64,000 nt of DNA from Bacteroidales bacterium (lineage in GTDB: Bacteria; Bacteroidota; Bacteroidia; Bacteroidales; UBA12077). Location of the stretch: the NCBI GenBank assembly GCA_028282785.1, contig JANQHE010000029.1:98477-162476 (forward strand), written 5' to 3'. Below, piece after piece: positions 47,390-57,087 of this stretch. Made by a program: the position numbers and the translations under genes. Numbering within the stretch: the first letter of the stretch is position 1; the number at the start of each line of letters is the position of its first letter. The notes under the pieces were generated by a model. It was given only the letters and a program-made list of their open reading frames with translations, was not told where the DNA came from and searched no databases.

Positions 47390-47833
47390 TTATAATTTTT
47401 TCTTCAAATAAACCATGTCAATAAGTTGTATTCCGTCTTCAAACATTGGGTGATCATAATTATCAGTAAAAAAATTTTTAATAAAATGAGATCTTTCAAA
47501 TCCGCAACTTTTATAAAATGACAATATTGTCGGAGTTTCACCTGTTCCGACAAGCATTGTTTTATAGTTGTTTTTGTAATAATCTGATACAAATTTTATC
47601 AGAGCCTTAGCATATCCTTTACCTTGATATTTTTTATATGTTGCTATGTTTTTCAATTCGCAGGTTTCTTTGTCTATCGCTACAACAACACAAACAGTCT
47701 TCAGGTCATCATCGTATAGTGCAAACATATCACCATTTTCCAAATATCTGTCAATCATATCCTCTTGCTCGTCTGCCAATAGCAATAAATCAAGGTATTG
47801 CTTCTTGTTATTGTTAATTTTTTCTATTCTCAT
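47390..47833 (-). CDS. GNAT-family N-acetyltransferase
   Basis: 147 aa. The acetyl-CoA binding motif is in [20 protein letters not shown] (QGKGYA), followed by [16 protein letters not shown], the usual motif B region. The substrate is unknown. It is the last gene of a - strand unit: its start lies inside the 3' end of a 49-codon gene, and downstream it is bounded by a dispersed element. Confidence 0.87.
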   Translation of the reverse strand: MRIEKINNNKKQYLDLLLLADEQEDMIDRYLENGDMFALYDDDLKTVCVVVAIDKETCELKNIATYKKYQGKGYAKALIKFVSDYYKNNYKTMLVGTGETPTILSFYKSCGFERSHFIKNFFTDNYDHPMFEDGIQLIDMVYLKKKL

Positions 47834-47963
47834 TATTCAAATCTAATTTTATAATCTTTGGATTATCTTTTTTACGAATCAAATTCGTAGTCATTTTCCA
47901 CTTATCTGCCTTGCCATTTTTGAATTTTATATTGCATGTTGTACGTTCGTGCTTTTTCTCCAT
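47814..47963 (-). CDS. small basic protein, 49 aa, hypothetical
   Basis: ATG at 47963, stop at 47814-47816. The product starts [20 protein letters not shown] and is rich in Lys and Asn. It begins 5 bp after the stop of the DUF4332 gene and overlaps the GNAT start by 20 bp in another frame, which fits translational coupling in one operon. No family recognised; the tight fit between neighbours is the main support. Confidence 0.55.
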   Translation of the reverse strand: MEKKHERTTCNIKFKNGKADKWKMTTNLIRKKDNPKIIKLDLNNENRKN

Positions 47964-47967
47964 ATTT

Positions 47968-48642
47968 TTAATATTCTATTTCAAAATTTAAATCTTTAGC
48001 AGCTTCAACTACCATTTTCATGTCACGCATCCCTATATGTGCATTATATATATTTCTCTCTTTGTTAAGCTGTTTAACTGTTTCGTATAATTCCCGGTAA
48101 TCAGCATTTGCTACTTTTTCTACCGTATTATAACCAGCTTCCAATAACACATATGCAAATGTGTGGTTTACCCATCTTATTCTCGAAAGGTCGGTCAATT
48201 TCGTAATTTTCATTATTTCATCTTTGTTAATCCCTGTTTTATTTGAAAGTACTTCTCTTTTTTCATCAGTTAATATTAAATCATATAACTTAAGTGTATT
48301 TTTTATTCCCGCTTTTTCAAGTCTAATAACAGTATCTTCAGTTACACAAGTAAAATCTTTTATCCTATTTGGTTTTTGTCGGTAACCATTCACCACTCTT
48401 TTGAGAACTGCTAAATAATTCTCTTGCAACCCGGTCTGCTTCGAAAACTCTTTAACTTTGTCTTTATCCCTTAGGGCTATTAGTAGCTCATCAAGATTTT
48501 TAATATTAGATTTTTTAATGATATCAAGATTTTTATCGATATCGCTTTCCAAAATCTTCCAACTTGGAATTAGTTCGGTAGTTTTTAAAATCTCTTTGTA
48601 TTTATCAATACTTATGCCTTTTAAATCAATATAATATCCCAT
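47968..48642 (-). CDS. DUF4332 (helix-hairpin-helix-like) protein
   Basis: 224 aa of repeated helix-hairpin-helix-like units: TGLQENYLAVLKRVVNG, VTEDTVIRLEKAGIKNTLKLYDL and TGINKDEIMKITKLTDLSRI, the DUF4332 pattern related to DNA-binding HhH folds. The role is unknown. First gene of a three-gene unit with the 49-aa protein and the GNAT enzyme. Confidence 0.75.
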   Translation of the reverse strand: MGYYIDLKGISIDKYKEILKTTELIPSWKILESDIDKNLDIIKKSNIKNLDELLIALRDKDKVKEFSKQTGLQENYLAVLKRVVNGYRQKPNRIKDFTCVTEDTVIRLEKAGIKNTLKLYDLILTDEKREVLSNKTGINKDEIMKITKLTDLSRIRWVNHTFAYVLLEAGYNTVEKVANADYRELYETVKQLNKERNIYNAHIGMRDMKMVVEAAKDLNFEIEY

Positions 48643-48712
48643 TTTTATTAATCTTTTTATTTATCATCCGAATTAATATTTATTGCTTTTTTTTGCTAAA
48701 AGATTATAAACT

Positions 48713-49444
48713 TTAGAAACCTGTCGGGTTCTTAAAGTTTTTATCGAGAAAACTGCCCTCAATATTATCCACCATTTCCACAAATCGGTTTGAAGGCACT
48801 GAAAACGGAACCATGTCTTCAGGAACATAGTGTCTTACCAATTGATCACCCAGCCCGAGAATGCTCCTGGGCGTATTCCTGAATTTTTCATGATAAGGAA
48901 AGGTGAAAACAGCCTGGCATCCCGAAGCAAAGGGAGTCAGTACATTATCCATATTGGCCATCCTGTCATAACCTGACAGGCCCACAAGTTTTGTCAGATT
49001 GGTAAGATCCGCCGGGAAAAGGTTAATAACCTCAATTTTCCTATCGTCATCGATATCACTAATCCGCTCCATATAAAGGTATTTTTCTTTGGGCGGATGA
49101 ATTATTTTTAAGGATTCATTGTAATATTGCCTTGCTAATTCCCGATTTTTTTTAAATCGTTCAACCTCAGCAATAAACTTACCATCATCATCTTCAAGGG
49201 CACTAAATCCAAAATATTCTGATGGACCGGTACATGCCTTCATGTTATCATCTGAATAACGGATCCTTCTTCCTTTTTCCAGTACTGCTTTAAGATACAT
49301 AAACATACAAATCCATTTCTCATTTTGAAAAACTATGGAATTTTCAATTTCTTCCGATGAAAAATACCAACCAATAGCGGGATATTTTAAGGAAACAGTT
49401 TCTGATAATTCGGAAATTCTTTTTTTAACTTCTATAGATTTCAT
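48713..49444 (-). CDS. DUF169 protein
   Basis: 243 aa from MKSIEVKKRI. An in-frame start 90 bp upstream exists but would run into the neighbouring gene and adds a low-complexity segment, so I prefer ATG 49444. The C-terminal half carries the DUF169 signature GLSGYDRMANMDNVL with FASGCQAVFTFPYHE. Many relatives occur in anaerobes and archaea; biochemical function is unknown. Confidence 0.78.
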   Translation of the reverse strand: MKSIEVKKRISELSETVSLKYPAIGWYFSSEEIENSIVFQNEKWICMFMYLKAVLEKGRRIRYSDDNMKACTGPSEYFGFSALEDDDGKFIAEVERFKKNRELARQYYNESLKIIHPPKEKYLYMERISDIDDDRKIEVINLFPADLTNLTKLVGLSGYDRMANMDNVLTPFASGCQAVFTFPYHEKFRNTPRSILGLGDQLVRHYVPEDMVPFSVPSNRFVEMVDNIEGSFLDKNFKNPTGF

Positions 49445-49520
49445 TGATTTATAGTTTAGTACCTGATATATTTTAATGTTTGCGTTTCTATAATTTTTAT
49501 AACGTGTGTTATAGGTAGTT

Positions 49521-50237
49521 CTATAGGTACTCATTCAATACTTTAATATTGAAAAGTTCTATTTCGTCTAACTTGTATAAATTTGTCAATGTGAAGTTAA
49601 GCCATGTTTCCTTTTTTTCGACTTGTTCTTCATCATTATCATCATATGTAGGAGCTGAATATTCAATAATTTGCATTTTTCTCGTTAAAAAATTAACACT
49701 TATCCCTGTAGATTCCATAGTTCCCCTATGCATGCTGCCATTCTCAATACCAATTAGAAAGAAGTCACTATTCTGAAATCTAAATTTATAAGTCTTTTCG
49801 GTAGTATACCAACTACCTGCACTATACCAGAAATAATAATTAATCTCTAAAATACCTTTTTTAATCTTTATTCCTGCAAATGGGTCATCCATTGTTGGAA
49901 AAGAATGGGAAGGAATAATATTTTTTGATTCTTTAAATTTTTCAAACTCTGAAGTTTCCTTATTATAAAAATAAACTAATAAAGTTCTCGGATTAGTATC
50001 AAGAGTATCATAACCTAAACCTTGATTAATTATTGTTTTAGAAGTGTCAGTGTCTTGAATGACAATTACCAAATCTTCAAATCCATCCTTATTTAAGTCT
50101 CCTGTTTCATACTGAATAATTTTCCAATTTTCAGATATAAATTCCTTTACATTGCTATTATTAATTTGTTGAGTTTGACTAATAGTTGAAAATGTAACTA
50201 AAAAGAAAAATGTGATAGTTAAAATTGAACTTTTCAT
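49521..50237 (-). CDS. secreted FG-GAP/VCBS-like protein, hypothetical
   Basis: 238 aa with signal peptide (LTITFFFLVTFSTISQT). Residues about 45-60 read YETGDLNKDGFEDLVIVIQD, a Ca-binding FG-GAP/dockerin-like loop (DLNKDGFED). The remainder is beta-rich with no other recognised domain. It is bounded upstream by a dispersed element at 50263-50452, so it may be a cassette gene. Confidence 0.65.
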   Translation of the reverse strand: MKSSILTITFFFLVTFSTISQTQQINNSNVKEFISENWKIIQYETGDLNKDGFEDLVIVIQDTDTSKTIINQGLGYDTLDTNPRTLLVYFYNKETSEFEKFKESKNIIPSHSFPTMDDPFAGIKIKKGILEINYYFWYSAGSWYTTEKTYKFRFQNSDFFLIGIENGSMHRGTMESTGISVNFLTRKMQIIEYSAPTYDDNDEEQVEKKETWLNFTLTNLYKLDEIELFNIKVLNEYL

Positions 50238-50262
50238 GTTCTTAGCACTTTAAAATTACTTA

Positions 50263-50452
50263 TATCAGTCACGCGTTAAGTGTAGTTTGGGTTTCGTAAA
50301 TATCGGGATGCCGTAGCTTCCTATCACCCGAAACCGAACCTAAAGATAACTAAATTTGTCACAAAACTTTAACTAATCGAAGCGTTCTCATGAACCGAAT
50401 GACTAGTAAACACCTGTATGCTTTATGAGCACGCCATGTTATAAATTGTGCA
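50263..50452. repeat. dispersed non-coding element with attC-like ends
   Basis: Left end TATCAGTCACGCGTT followed by AAGTGTAGTTTGGGTTT matches the left end at 61321 (13 of 15, then further similarity). Right end CACGCCATGTTATAAATTGTGC matches ends at 52493, 58554 and 61564. The middle shares ATATCGGGATGCCGTAGC and GAAACCGAACCTAAAGATAAC with 47145-47220. Confidence 0.65.
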
Positions 50453-51022
50453 TCCAAGCCACCAAAGTTGTCAAGTTACTTACAAACTTAACCATAAAAC
50501 CAAAACAAATTTATTTGCTCCGCTCATGAGAGAAGTTGTTTTGAATTGGCAAAATTGGTTGGATTACATAATACCATAGAAAAGTAAAGTTGAAAATTTG
50601 ATTTGTTGTTCTCAAAGAAATAGTCAACAATTATTTAAACGATTCTTTAATGAAATCATAAGTAATTTCCAGAAAAGATAAAACAAGAAAACGTATATAA
50701 GAATTTGATATACAGATGGTAAAATATAAAAACATGATTTGCGATATTGGATATGAGAATCAATCATTTTTTCCAGGGCATTAGGGATAGTCTCGATAAT
50801 TTTGAAAATATTCACTTTAAATACTTTGCCCTATTTGGATTGATGTATATTTACTCTAGCTTCGATTTGGGCTGGCTGGTTAGGTAGAAGTTTAATACGA
50901 AGTTTTCAAATACGAATCCTGATTTATAAGCTCGTGCATGTAAAAACAAAGAGAGTAAATATAAAACATTAATAATTTGGTATGATATTTGAAAAATGAG
51001 AAATAAATAACACAATAAAGCA
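50453..51022. other. intergenic region before the T9SS protein gene
   Basis: About 570 bp with no well-supported gene. A 63-codon frame on the - strand (50624-50815, one membrane-like helix) is possible but unsupported. A perfect 12-bp inverted repeat, TATATTTACTCT (50846-50857) and AGAGTAAATATA (50952-50963), frames 94 bp just upstream of the next gene. Confidence 0.45.
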
Positions 51023-52366
51023 ATGATTATGAGAAAAATATATTTACTTTCTTTCTTTATTTTAATGTTAACCGAAGTTTTTTGTCAAATTGATTGGATT
51101 AAACATGGTAGCAAACCAGTTTTACCAAGATCAAAAGAAGTAACAGAATGGGATTATTTTACTGCAGCAGATCCTTCTGTAATTAAAGATGGTGATACAC
51201 TTAAAATATGGTATACAGGCGCTGGTCCGACATCAACAGATACAGTAACCCGGTTAAGAATTGGTTATGCATGGTCAATTGATGGCATTACATGGAATAA
51301 GCATCCACAAAATCCGGTTTTAGAATCGAGTCCAGCTACCTGGGATTCCATTGGCCTTGAAACAGTCACCGTTTTAAAGGATGAGACTGCATTACCACCT
51401 GAGAGATATAAAATGTGGTACGCAGGCTCTGATGATCCAATTTATGGATTATACAAAATTGGCTATGCCTATTCACCAGATGGAGTTAACTGGACAAAAC
51501 ACCCTGATCCAGTTTTATTAAAGGGTGATGATGATACATGGGAAAGCGGAGGACCTGAAGGTCCAACTGTAATTTTATTTGATGATACATTACGTATGTG
51601 GTATGCAGGATACGATAGTGTCTATAATGGTGAACGTACCGATTTTAGCTGCTCAATAGGATATGCCTGGTCGTTAGATGGAAAACTTTGGAATAAGTAT
51701 CCCAACAACCCAATTATGACCATTGGTGATGAAGAGACCTGGGATGCAGCTAACATTCAAGATCCATTTGTACTCAGAAATGAAGATACATATCATATGT
51801 GGTACTCCGGATTTTCGGAGTGGATATTTGATGGACTTGGTCAATACCAAATTGGTTACGCTTATTCATCCGATGGAATAAACTGGACCAAATCATCGGC
51901 AAATCCGGTTTTGAAATACGGAAGCAACAATGACTGGGATAAAAAACTTGCAGGATTCCCAACAATAATTCTTGAAAATTCAACTTTACATATGTGGTAC
52001 ACAGGAATTGATACTTTACCTATTCCGGAATGGCCTGCGCCTTATTATTGGGATATTGGTTATGCCAGGTCTTCAATGGAATCAGTAGGTATGATTTTGT
52101 ATGAAAAGCATAAAGCTGCGTTGAAAATTTATCCCACTCCTGCGGTTAACAGGGTTACTTTGGAAATTTCGGATACTGGTTTTAATCCATTTATACTATG
52201 GTTATATGATATTCATGGAAATTGTGTTAGAGAACAAAAAGATTTAACATCTGATTTAATAATGATTGAAAAAAATAATTTAGCTAATGGTTTGTACATT
52301 GTTAAACTCTCTTCAAATGAAGGTAAATATTTAACTGGGAAGGTCTTTTTTTTAGATAAGAGATAA
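51023..52366 (+). CDS. secreted five-bladed beta-propeller protein with T9SS sorting domain
   Basis: 447 aa with a signal peptide (to about residue 20, EVFC). Five repeats of the form MWYxGxDx...IGYAxSxDGxxW (for example KIWYTGAG, KMWYAGSDD, RMWYAGYDS, HMWYSGFSE and HMWYTGIDT) make a GH43/GH32-like propeller, though no catalytic acids are identified. The last 80 residues (ALKIYPTPAVNRVTLEI to NGLYIVKLSS) are a type IX sorting domain, so it is exported across the outer membrane. Start at 51023 or 51029. It is the only + strand gene between 43762 and 62880. Confidence 0.85.
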   Translation: MIMRKIYLLSFFILMLTEVFCQIDWIKHGSKPVLPRSKEVTEWDYFTAADPSVIKDGDTLKIWYTGAGPTSTDTVTRLRIGYAWSIDGITWNKHPQNPVLESSPATWDSIGLETVTVLKDETALPPERYKMWYAGSDDPIYGLYKIGYAYSPDGVNWTKHPDPVLLKGDDDTWESGGPEGPTVILFDDTLRMWYAGYDSVYNGERTDFSCSIGYAWSLDGKLWNKYPNNPIMTIGDEETWDAANIQDPFVLRNEDTYHMWYSGFSEWIFDGLGQYQIGYAYSSDGINWTKSSANPVLKYGSNNDWDKKLAGFPTIILENSTLHMWYTGIDTLPIPEWPAPYYWDIGYARSSMESVGMILYEKHKAALKIYPTPAVNRVTLEISDTGFNPFILWLYDIHGNCVREQKDLTSDLIMIEKNNLANGLYIVKLSSNEGKYLTGKVFFLDKR

Positions 52367-52649
52367 TTTTGAAATTCATGAACTAATTGTTAGTTAGGTT
52401 TTGAACTTAAGGATTTCAAAAACTCTTATCCTTTGGAGATAGGAAAATTATATGATTATAAATTTATTTAAACCATAGTAATCCTTTACATAGCACGCCA
52501 TGTTATAAGTTGGGTTCCAAGAGCAACCTTGTTAGTTTTGTAGAAATTAACAACGAAGTGCTAAATTGTTTTAGTTTTTAGAAATGGCAAATTGCCCGTA
52601 AGGGCAAAAAAGCTTTTTTGCAATTTATTGTAAATGTGCTTGCACATAT
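52367..52649. other. repeat end and palindrome cluster after the bacteriocin operon
   Basis: Holds the 35-base repeat (52449-52483) and element right end ACGCCATGTTATAAGTTG (52494-52511). Nearer the ABC gene are three palindromes: TTGCCC/GGGCAA (52592-52607), GC-A6-GC-T6-GC (52604-52621) and ATGTGC/GCACAT (52634-52647). One may end the bacteriocin operon, but none has a good T run on the - strand. Confidence 0.45.
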
Positions 52650-54821
52650 TTAAATAATGTTCTCTAATATTGGAAACTGCTGTTTCCATAGGTTATAATA
52701 ACTCTCTCTCTTTTCTAATAAACTATCATGCTTCCCTTTTTCAACTACTTTGCCATTATCTAATACAATAATTTCATCTGCATTCATAACTGTACTCAGC
52801 CTGTGTGCAATTACTATAATGGTTTTGTTCTGCTCTTTTAAATACTGAATTGCTTTCTGCACATATTGCTCCGATGCTGAATCCAACGAAGATGTGGCTT
52901 CATCTAAAATTAATATTTCAGGTTCTTTATATAATGCTCTTGCAATGGCAATTCTTTGTTTTTCTCCACCTGATAATGAAACTCCATTTTCACCAACATA
53001 AGTTTGAAATCCATTAGGAAACTTTTCTATAAACTTCATGATTCCTAAAGACTGGCAAATATCAACTATTTTTTTCATATCAGGTTCAATCTCACCAATG
53101 GCAATATTTTCCAGAATACTACCGGCAAAAAGGTCAATCTTTTGTGGAACTACACTGACAATATCCCTCAAACTATAGTTGCTTATATAGCTTAAATTAT
53201 ATTTACCAAATTCAATATTTCCTGATTGTAAAGGATAAATATTTTGCAACAATGATATTAATGTTGATTTACCTGAACCACTCTCACCTACTATAGCAGT
53301 CATTTTATTTTTTTTTATCTTTAAAGTTAAATTCTCAAACACTGTTACTCTTGAACCATACCTGAAAGAAACATCTTTAAAACTGATATCACCTAGCATA
53401 TCTTTTGTTAAAGTGATTTTTTCGCTTTCCTGTTCTTCCATTTCTAAATCCATTATCTGAAATAAACGGTCCGCCGCAATTAAAGCATCTTGAACAGATT
53501 TATTTGTGTTAATCAAACTTGCAAGCGGACTTAGTATATAACCGATTAAGGCATAAAATGACATTAATTCTCCCGGTGTCATTTCTCTTCTAACAACATT
53601 TTGCGACCCAATCCACAAAATAGCTATTGTTATTACTCCTGCAATAAATGTTGTTGAACTACTTGAAAAAATAGAGTTCCTAACAGTGTGATAAGTGGAA
53701 CCTAATAGTTTAACAAAGCGAGTTTCTGTTTTTAGATTAGCAAAACTTTCCAATCCAAACCGTTTTATTGTGGATGATGAGTTAATGGATTCAACCAATT
53801 GTGATTCTAACTCGGCTGCATTCTCCATATTTTTTCTAAGGTACTTTTTGTTTAACCTGTTATACACCAAGTAAATTAATATATAAAGTGGAATTGCAGC
53901 TAAAACAATTAGAGCCAGTTTCCAGGAATAAATAAACATTAAAGAAAAAGTAAAAACAACAATCATGATGTTTACAACTATATCAAGAGAAACATTATTT
54001 ATAAACGTCCTAATTTTAACTGCATCATTTACCCTAGAAATTATTTCTCCTGTTCGCATGGTATCAAAAAAACGTTGTGGCAACTTCATTAAATGTTTGT
54101 AATAACCTAAAATTAAAGCTGCATCCATTTTTTGACCTGTTTTTAGTGCAAAAACACTTTTCATTAAACCAATGTAAACTCTTAATAAAAGTAGGATGAC
54201 CATTATTATGCTAAGAAGGTTTAACAGGTTCATATTGCCATCAACCAAAACGTAATCCACAATTTTTTCGACGTAAATCGAAGTTGATAAGCCAAGAATA
54301 CTATATATAATTGCTCCAAAAAGAGCTTGTAACATTATGGTTTTATGCGGACTAATTAACTGGAAAAACCGTTTTGTAACAGAAGTTTTTTTATTACCTT
54401 TTTTAAATGATTCATCGGGCATAATTAGAATTAATACACCGGTCCACTCTTTTTTGAATTCTTCGTGTGTTTTTTTATGGATCCTTCCCGTAGCAGGATC
54501 CATTATAACGATATACTTTTTTGTTGTTTTATAAATAACCACGTAATGATGTAATTGCTCTTTAACAATGATATGCGCAATGGATGGTTTTGGTATTTTA
54601 AACAAACTATCAAATGTACCTTTTACACCTTTAGCTGTAAAACCCATTTTTTCTGAAGCTTCAATAACTCCTAATACATTAGTTCCCTTTTGATCTGTTG
54701 ATGCATATTGACGTATGCGCGAAATAGGTATTTTAAGTCCGTGATGTGTTGCTATTGAAGATAAGCATGCTGCCCCACAATCGGTAATATCATGTTGCTT
54801 GATCCTTACTGATTTTTTCAT
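52650..54821 (-). CDS. C39-peptidase bacteriocin ABC exporter
   Basis: 723 aa. The N-terminal C39 cysteine peptidase has Cys15 in HDITDCGAACL, His92 in HHYVVIY and Asp108 in IMDPATG, all three catalytic residues. Six membrane helices follow (about 155-440), then the ATPase with Walker A GESGSGKST (about 515), signature SLSGGEKQRIAIARAL and Walker B ILILDEATSSLD. It cleaves double-glycine leaders and exports the peptide. Last gene of the - strand operon starting at 57466; the substrates are the two precursors at 57088-57466. Confidence 0.94.
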   Translation of the reverse strand: MKKSVRIKQHDITDCGAACLSSIATHHGLKIPISRIRQYASTDQKGTNVLGVIEASEKMGFTAKGVKGTFDSLFKIPKPSIAHIIVKEQLHHYVVIYKTTKKYIVIMDPATGRIHKKTHEEFKKEWTGVLILIMPDESFKKGNKKTSVTKRFFQLISPHKTIMLQALFGAIIYSILGLSTSIYVEKIVDYVLVDGNMNLLNLLSIIMVILLLLRVYIGLMKSVFALKTGQKMDAALILGYYKHLMKLPQRFFDTMRTGEIISRVNDAVKIRTFINNVSLDIVVNIMIVVFTFSLMFIYSWKLALIVLAAIPLYILIYLVYNRLNKKYLRKNMENAAELESQLVESINSSSTIKRFGLESFANLKTETRFVKLLGSTYHTVRNSIFSSSSTTFIAGVITIAILWIGSQNVVRREMTPGELMSFYALIGYILSPLASLINTNKSVQDALIAADRLFQIMDLEMEEQESEKITLTKDMLGDISFKDVSFRYGSRVTVFENLTLKIKKNKMTAIVGESGSGKSTLISLLQNIYPLQSGNIEFGKYNLSYISNYSLRDIVSVVPQKIDLFAGSILENIAIGEIEPDMKKIVDICQSLGIMKFIEKFPNGFQTYVGENGVSLSGGEKQRIAIARALYKEPEILILDEATSSLDSASEQYVQKAIQYLKEQNKTIIVIAHRLSTVMNADEIIVLDNGKVVEKGKHDSLLEKRESYYNLWKQQFPILENII

Positions 54822-54841
54822 CTCTTTTTAGAATGGTTTAA

Positions 54842-55996
54842 TTAACTATTTTGTACAGGATTTAACCAATCATTTACATTATCAAATAGAAGTTGATATA
54901 ATGAACGTTCTGTTAAAATGAACCTGGCTTGAATTGTCATTCCTTTTTTTAGTTCTCCTTGAACACCGTTTCGTAAGCTAAGGTAATTTTTTGCCATTTG
55001 GCATTTTATTTTAAATACAGGTTGGTTTTCTATTAAAATATAGTCATCTGAAATATCTATTATTTCTCCTTGAATCATACCCCAATTATTATAATTGAAA
55101 GCATCCACCTGAATATTTAGATTCTTTCCTACTTCTAAGTATCCTATATCTTTCGGTGTGACATAAACTTCGGCTATTAAATCTGTTTCAGGACTGATTA
55201 CTGATAATGCTTGTCCAGCCTGAATAATTGTACCTTCGTAAATTCCTGTAAATTGTTCTACTGTGCCGGTTACAGGAGCTTTTACTATATAGAACTCCTG
55301 TTCTTTTTGTAACTGTTCTATTTGTGAATTTATATCTTCTAGATTTGATTTATAACGACTTAAATCCGATTTCCATATACTTAATTGATTGGTAACGGTT
55401 ACATTATATTCATTATTAACTAAGATATATTGGTATTTCTTATCATCATATTCTTTTTCGCTTATAAATTCCTGATCTAGTAATACTTTGATTCTATCTA
55501 ACTCACGTTTAGCCTTTTTGCGTTTACTTTTTACCTGTGTAATTTGGTCTTTAAACTTTAAATATTCGCCCTGATATTTGCTCGATTTAAAATATGATGC
55601 TTTAAGTTTTATCAATTTTTCAAGATCGGAGATATAATTTTCTATCTCTTTTTTTTGCTTATCCAGTAATACATGTTGGCTTATAAGTTTAGCACTTTGA
55701 ATAATAAGCAAAGTATCTCCAGCATAAACCATTTGTCCTTCAGTAAAAAAAATATCTGAAATTCTGCCTGAAACCAAAGCTTTTATTTCTGCTTTTTCGG
55801 TTATTGGTCTTATAATGCCACTACCTTGAACTGTAACATTTACATAAATAAAAGGTAAAGAAATCACTGCAAACATAAAACCTAAAATAACCATAATATA
55901 AATGACTTGGCTTTTTGTTGAGTTTTTTGATAAATGATATTCGACTGTGCTTTCGACAATATCTGTTGAATACAATTTATTGTTCATAAATAACAA
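54842..55996 (-). CDS. HlyD-family periplasmic adaptor
   Basis: 384 aa. One N-terminal membrane helix (about 31-54), a split biotinyl/lipoyl domain (VQGSGIIRP and VKAPVTGTVEQF), and a long coiled coil between (about 90-240, rich in Lys/Glu, EIENYISDLEKLIKLKA). It links the C39 exporter to an outer-membrane channel encoded elsewhere. It lies 20 bp upstream of the ABC gene. Confidence 0.92.
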   Translation of the reverse strand: MLFMNNKLYSTDIVESTVEYHLSKNSTKSQVIYIMVILGFMFAVISLPFIYVNVTVQGSGIIRPITEKAEIKALVSGRISDIFFTEGQMVYAGDTLLIIQSAKLISQHVLLDKQKKEIENYISDLEKLIKLKASYFKSSKYQGEYLKFKDQITQVKSKRKKAKRELDRIKVLLDQEFISEKEYDDKKYQYILVNNEYNVTVTNQLSIWKSDLSRYKSNLEDINSQIEQLQKEQEFYIVKAPVTGTVEQFTGIYEGTIIQAGQALSVISPETDLIAEVYVTPKDIGYLEVGKNLNIQVDAFNYNNWGMIQGEIIDISDDYILIENQPVFKIKCQMAKNYLSLRNGVQGELKKGMTIQARFILTERSLYQLLFDNVNDWLNPVQNS

Positions 55997-56019
55997 AGAA
56001 TTTTGTAAAGTACTTTAAA

Positions 56020-56838
56020 CTATTTTTTTTCAGACCTTTTTTTAGATGAATTTTTTATTAATAAATAAACTGAAAGCCATATCGTTATTAAGGCAAGAAT
56101 GGACAGTTCTAAAATATCTGATGAATTATTAATTTCATTGCCAAATATTATTTTTATTGCAGGATTCTCATTATCAAATGAAAAAAATGAATATGAAAAA
56201 TTCCATCCAAAATGAAATAAGATTGCTGCATAAATAGAATCAAAATTGAAATATAAAAAGCCAATTATTATGCCTCCCCAAAAAGCAAGAATAAAGTCAA
56301 AAATGTTATCATATTGAAAATGACCAATAGCAAATACCAAAGATGAAATTAATAAACCTGTTAATAGACTCCCAGACTTTTTTACAATTATATTTAGTAA
56401 GAAGCCTCTATAAATTAATTCTTCTCCAATTACCATTATTAAACTACCTAGCAGAGAAATCATTAAGAAATTTCCAATATCTCCCCAACTAAATGTTTGA
56501 AAAGTTAAATCAAGTTTATTTAATAATGAATAAAGTATTATAATTAAATAATAAGAAAAAAAAACAGTTATAAAAATTATACCTGAAGCTATTACTTTCT
56601 TTCTTAATTTAAGCGTTGATTTTAAGAATTTACTAAAAGTTTCTTTATCGAACTTTTTAAGTATCAATATTATTACTAATGAAGAAATTAGTATTCCACA
56701 ATTTTGTAATACTAATATAAATTTAAATTCAAATGATTCTCCTATAATATAAAAGAATAATCCTCCAATTATATAAATTGAAAAAATTGCTAAGAAAGAA
56801 ATTCCCAGGATCTGAAATAAAACCTTAACCTGCTTCAT
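56020..56838 (-). CDS. CPBP-family intramembrane protease, possible immunity protein
   Basis: 272 aa with about eight membrane helices. All three CPBP/Abi motifs are present: EELIYRG, FAIGH and ILFHFGWN, so the glutamate and histidines for metal binding are intact. Such genes are common beside bacteriocins, where they can give self-immunity. It lies 23 bp upstream of the HlyD gene in the operon; the immunity role is inferred from context. Confidence 0.88.
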   Translation of the reverse strand: MKQVKVLFQILGISFLAIFSIYIIGGLFFYIIGESFEFKFILVLQNCGILISSLVIILILKKFDKETFSKFLKSTLKLRKKVIASGIIFITVFFSYYLIIILYSLLNKLDLTFQTFSWGDIGNFLMISLLGSLIMVIGEELIYRGFLLNIIVKKSGSLLTGLLISSLVFAIGHFQYDNIFDFILAFWGGIIIGFLYFNFDSIYAAILFHFGWNFSYSFFSFDNENPAIKIIFGNEINNSSDILELSILALITIWLSVYLLIKNSSKKRSEKK

Positions 56839-56869
56839 GTTTTAATATAAAACTACGCTTTATAGAAAC

Positions 56870-57013
56870 TTAAAAAATTAAATTATAAAGCATAATTAAA
56901 ATAGTAAAAAAAACGTATCCGATTAAAAAGTAATTTGTTTTTTTTAGTCTTCGATTTTGTTTAATAAGATTTTGAATTGAAAAATCCGTTGGTTCTATTT
57001 TCTCATTTTTCAT
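56870..57013 (-). CDS. 47-aa membrane protein, immunity candidate
   Basis: ATG at 57013, stop TAA at 56870-56872. The product starts MKNEKIEPTDFSIQNLIKQN, is basic (RRLKK) and ends with one strong membrane helix of about 19 residues (YFLIGYVFFTILIMLYNLIF). It sits between the second precursor gene and the CPBP gene, 31 bp before the latter, same strand. Small single-span basic proteins at this place often protect the producer, but no similarity is claimed. Confidence 0.6.
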   Translation of the reverse strand: MKNEKIEPTDFSIQNLIKQNRRLKKTNYFLIGYVFFTILIMLYNLIF

Positions 57014-57087
57014 AATATATGTGTTTAGTTTCTTAAAAAATTATTGAAACAAACAAAGTTTGCTTCAATAATTTTAATTAGTTCAAT

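Noticed and set aside
49445..49534. Longer N-terminus for the DUF169 protein
   Set aside because: The added segment is Tyr/Asn/Arg-rich low complexity and would overlap the upstream gene; the ATG at 49444 gives a normal start.
50624..50815. 63-codon - strand frame with a hydrophobic stretch
   Set aside because: No neighbour coupling and no recognised family; AT-rich DNA gives hydrophobic frames by chance. Mentioned only in the intergenic note.
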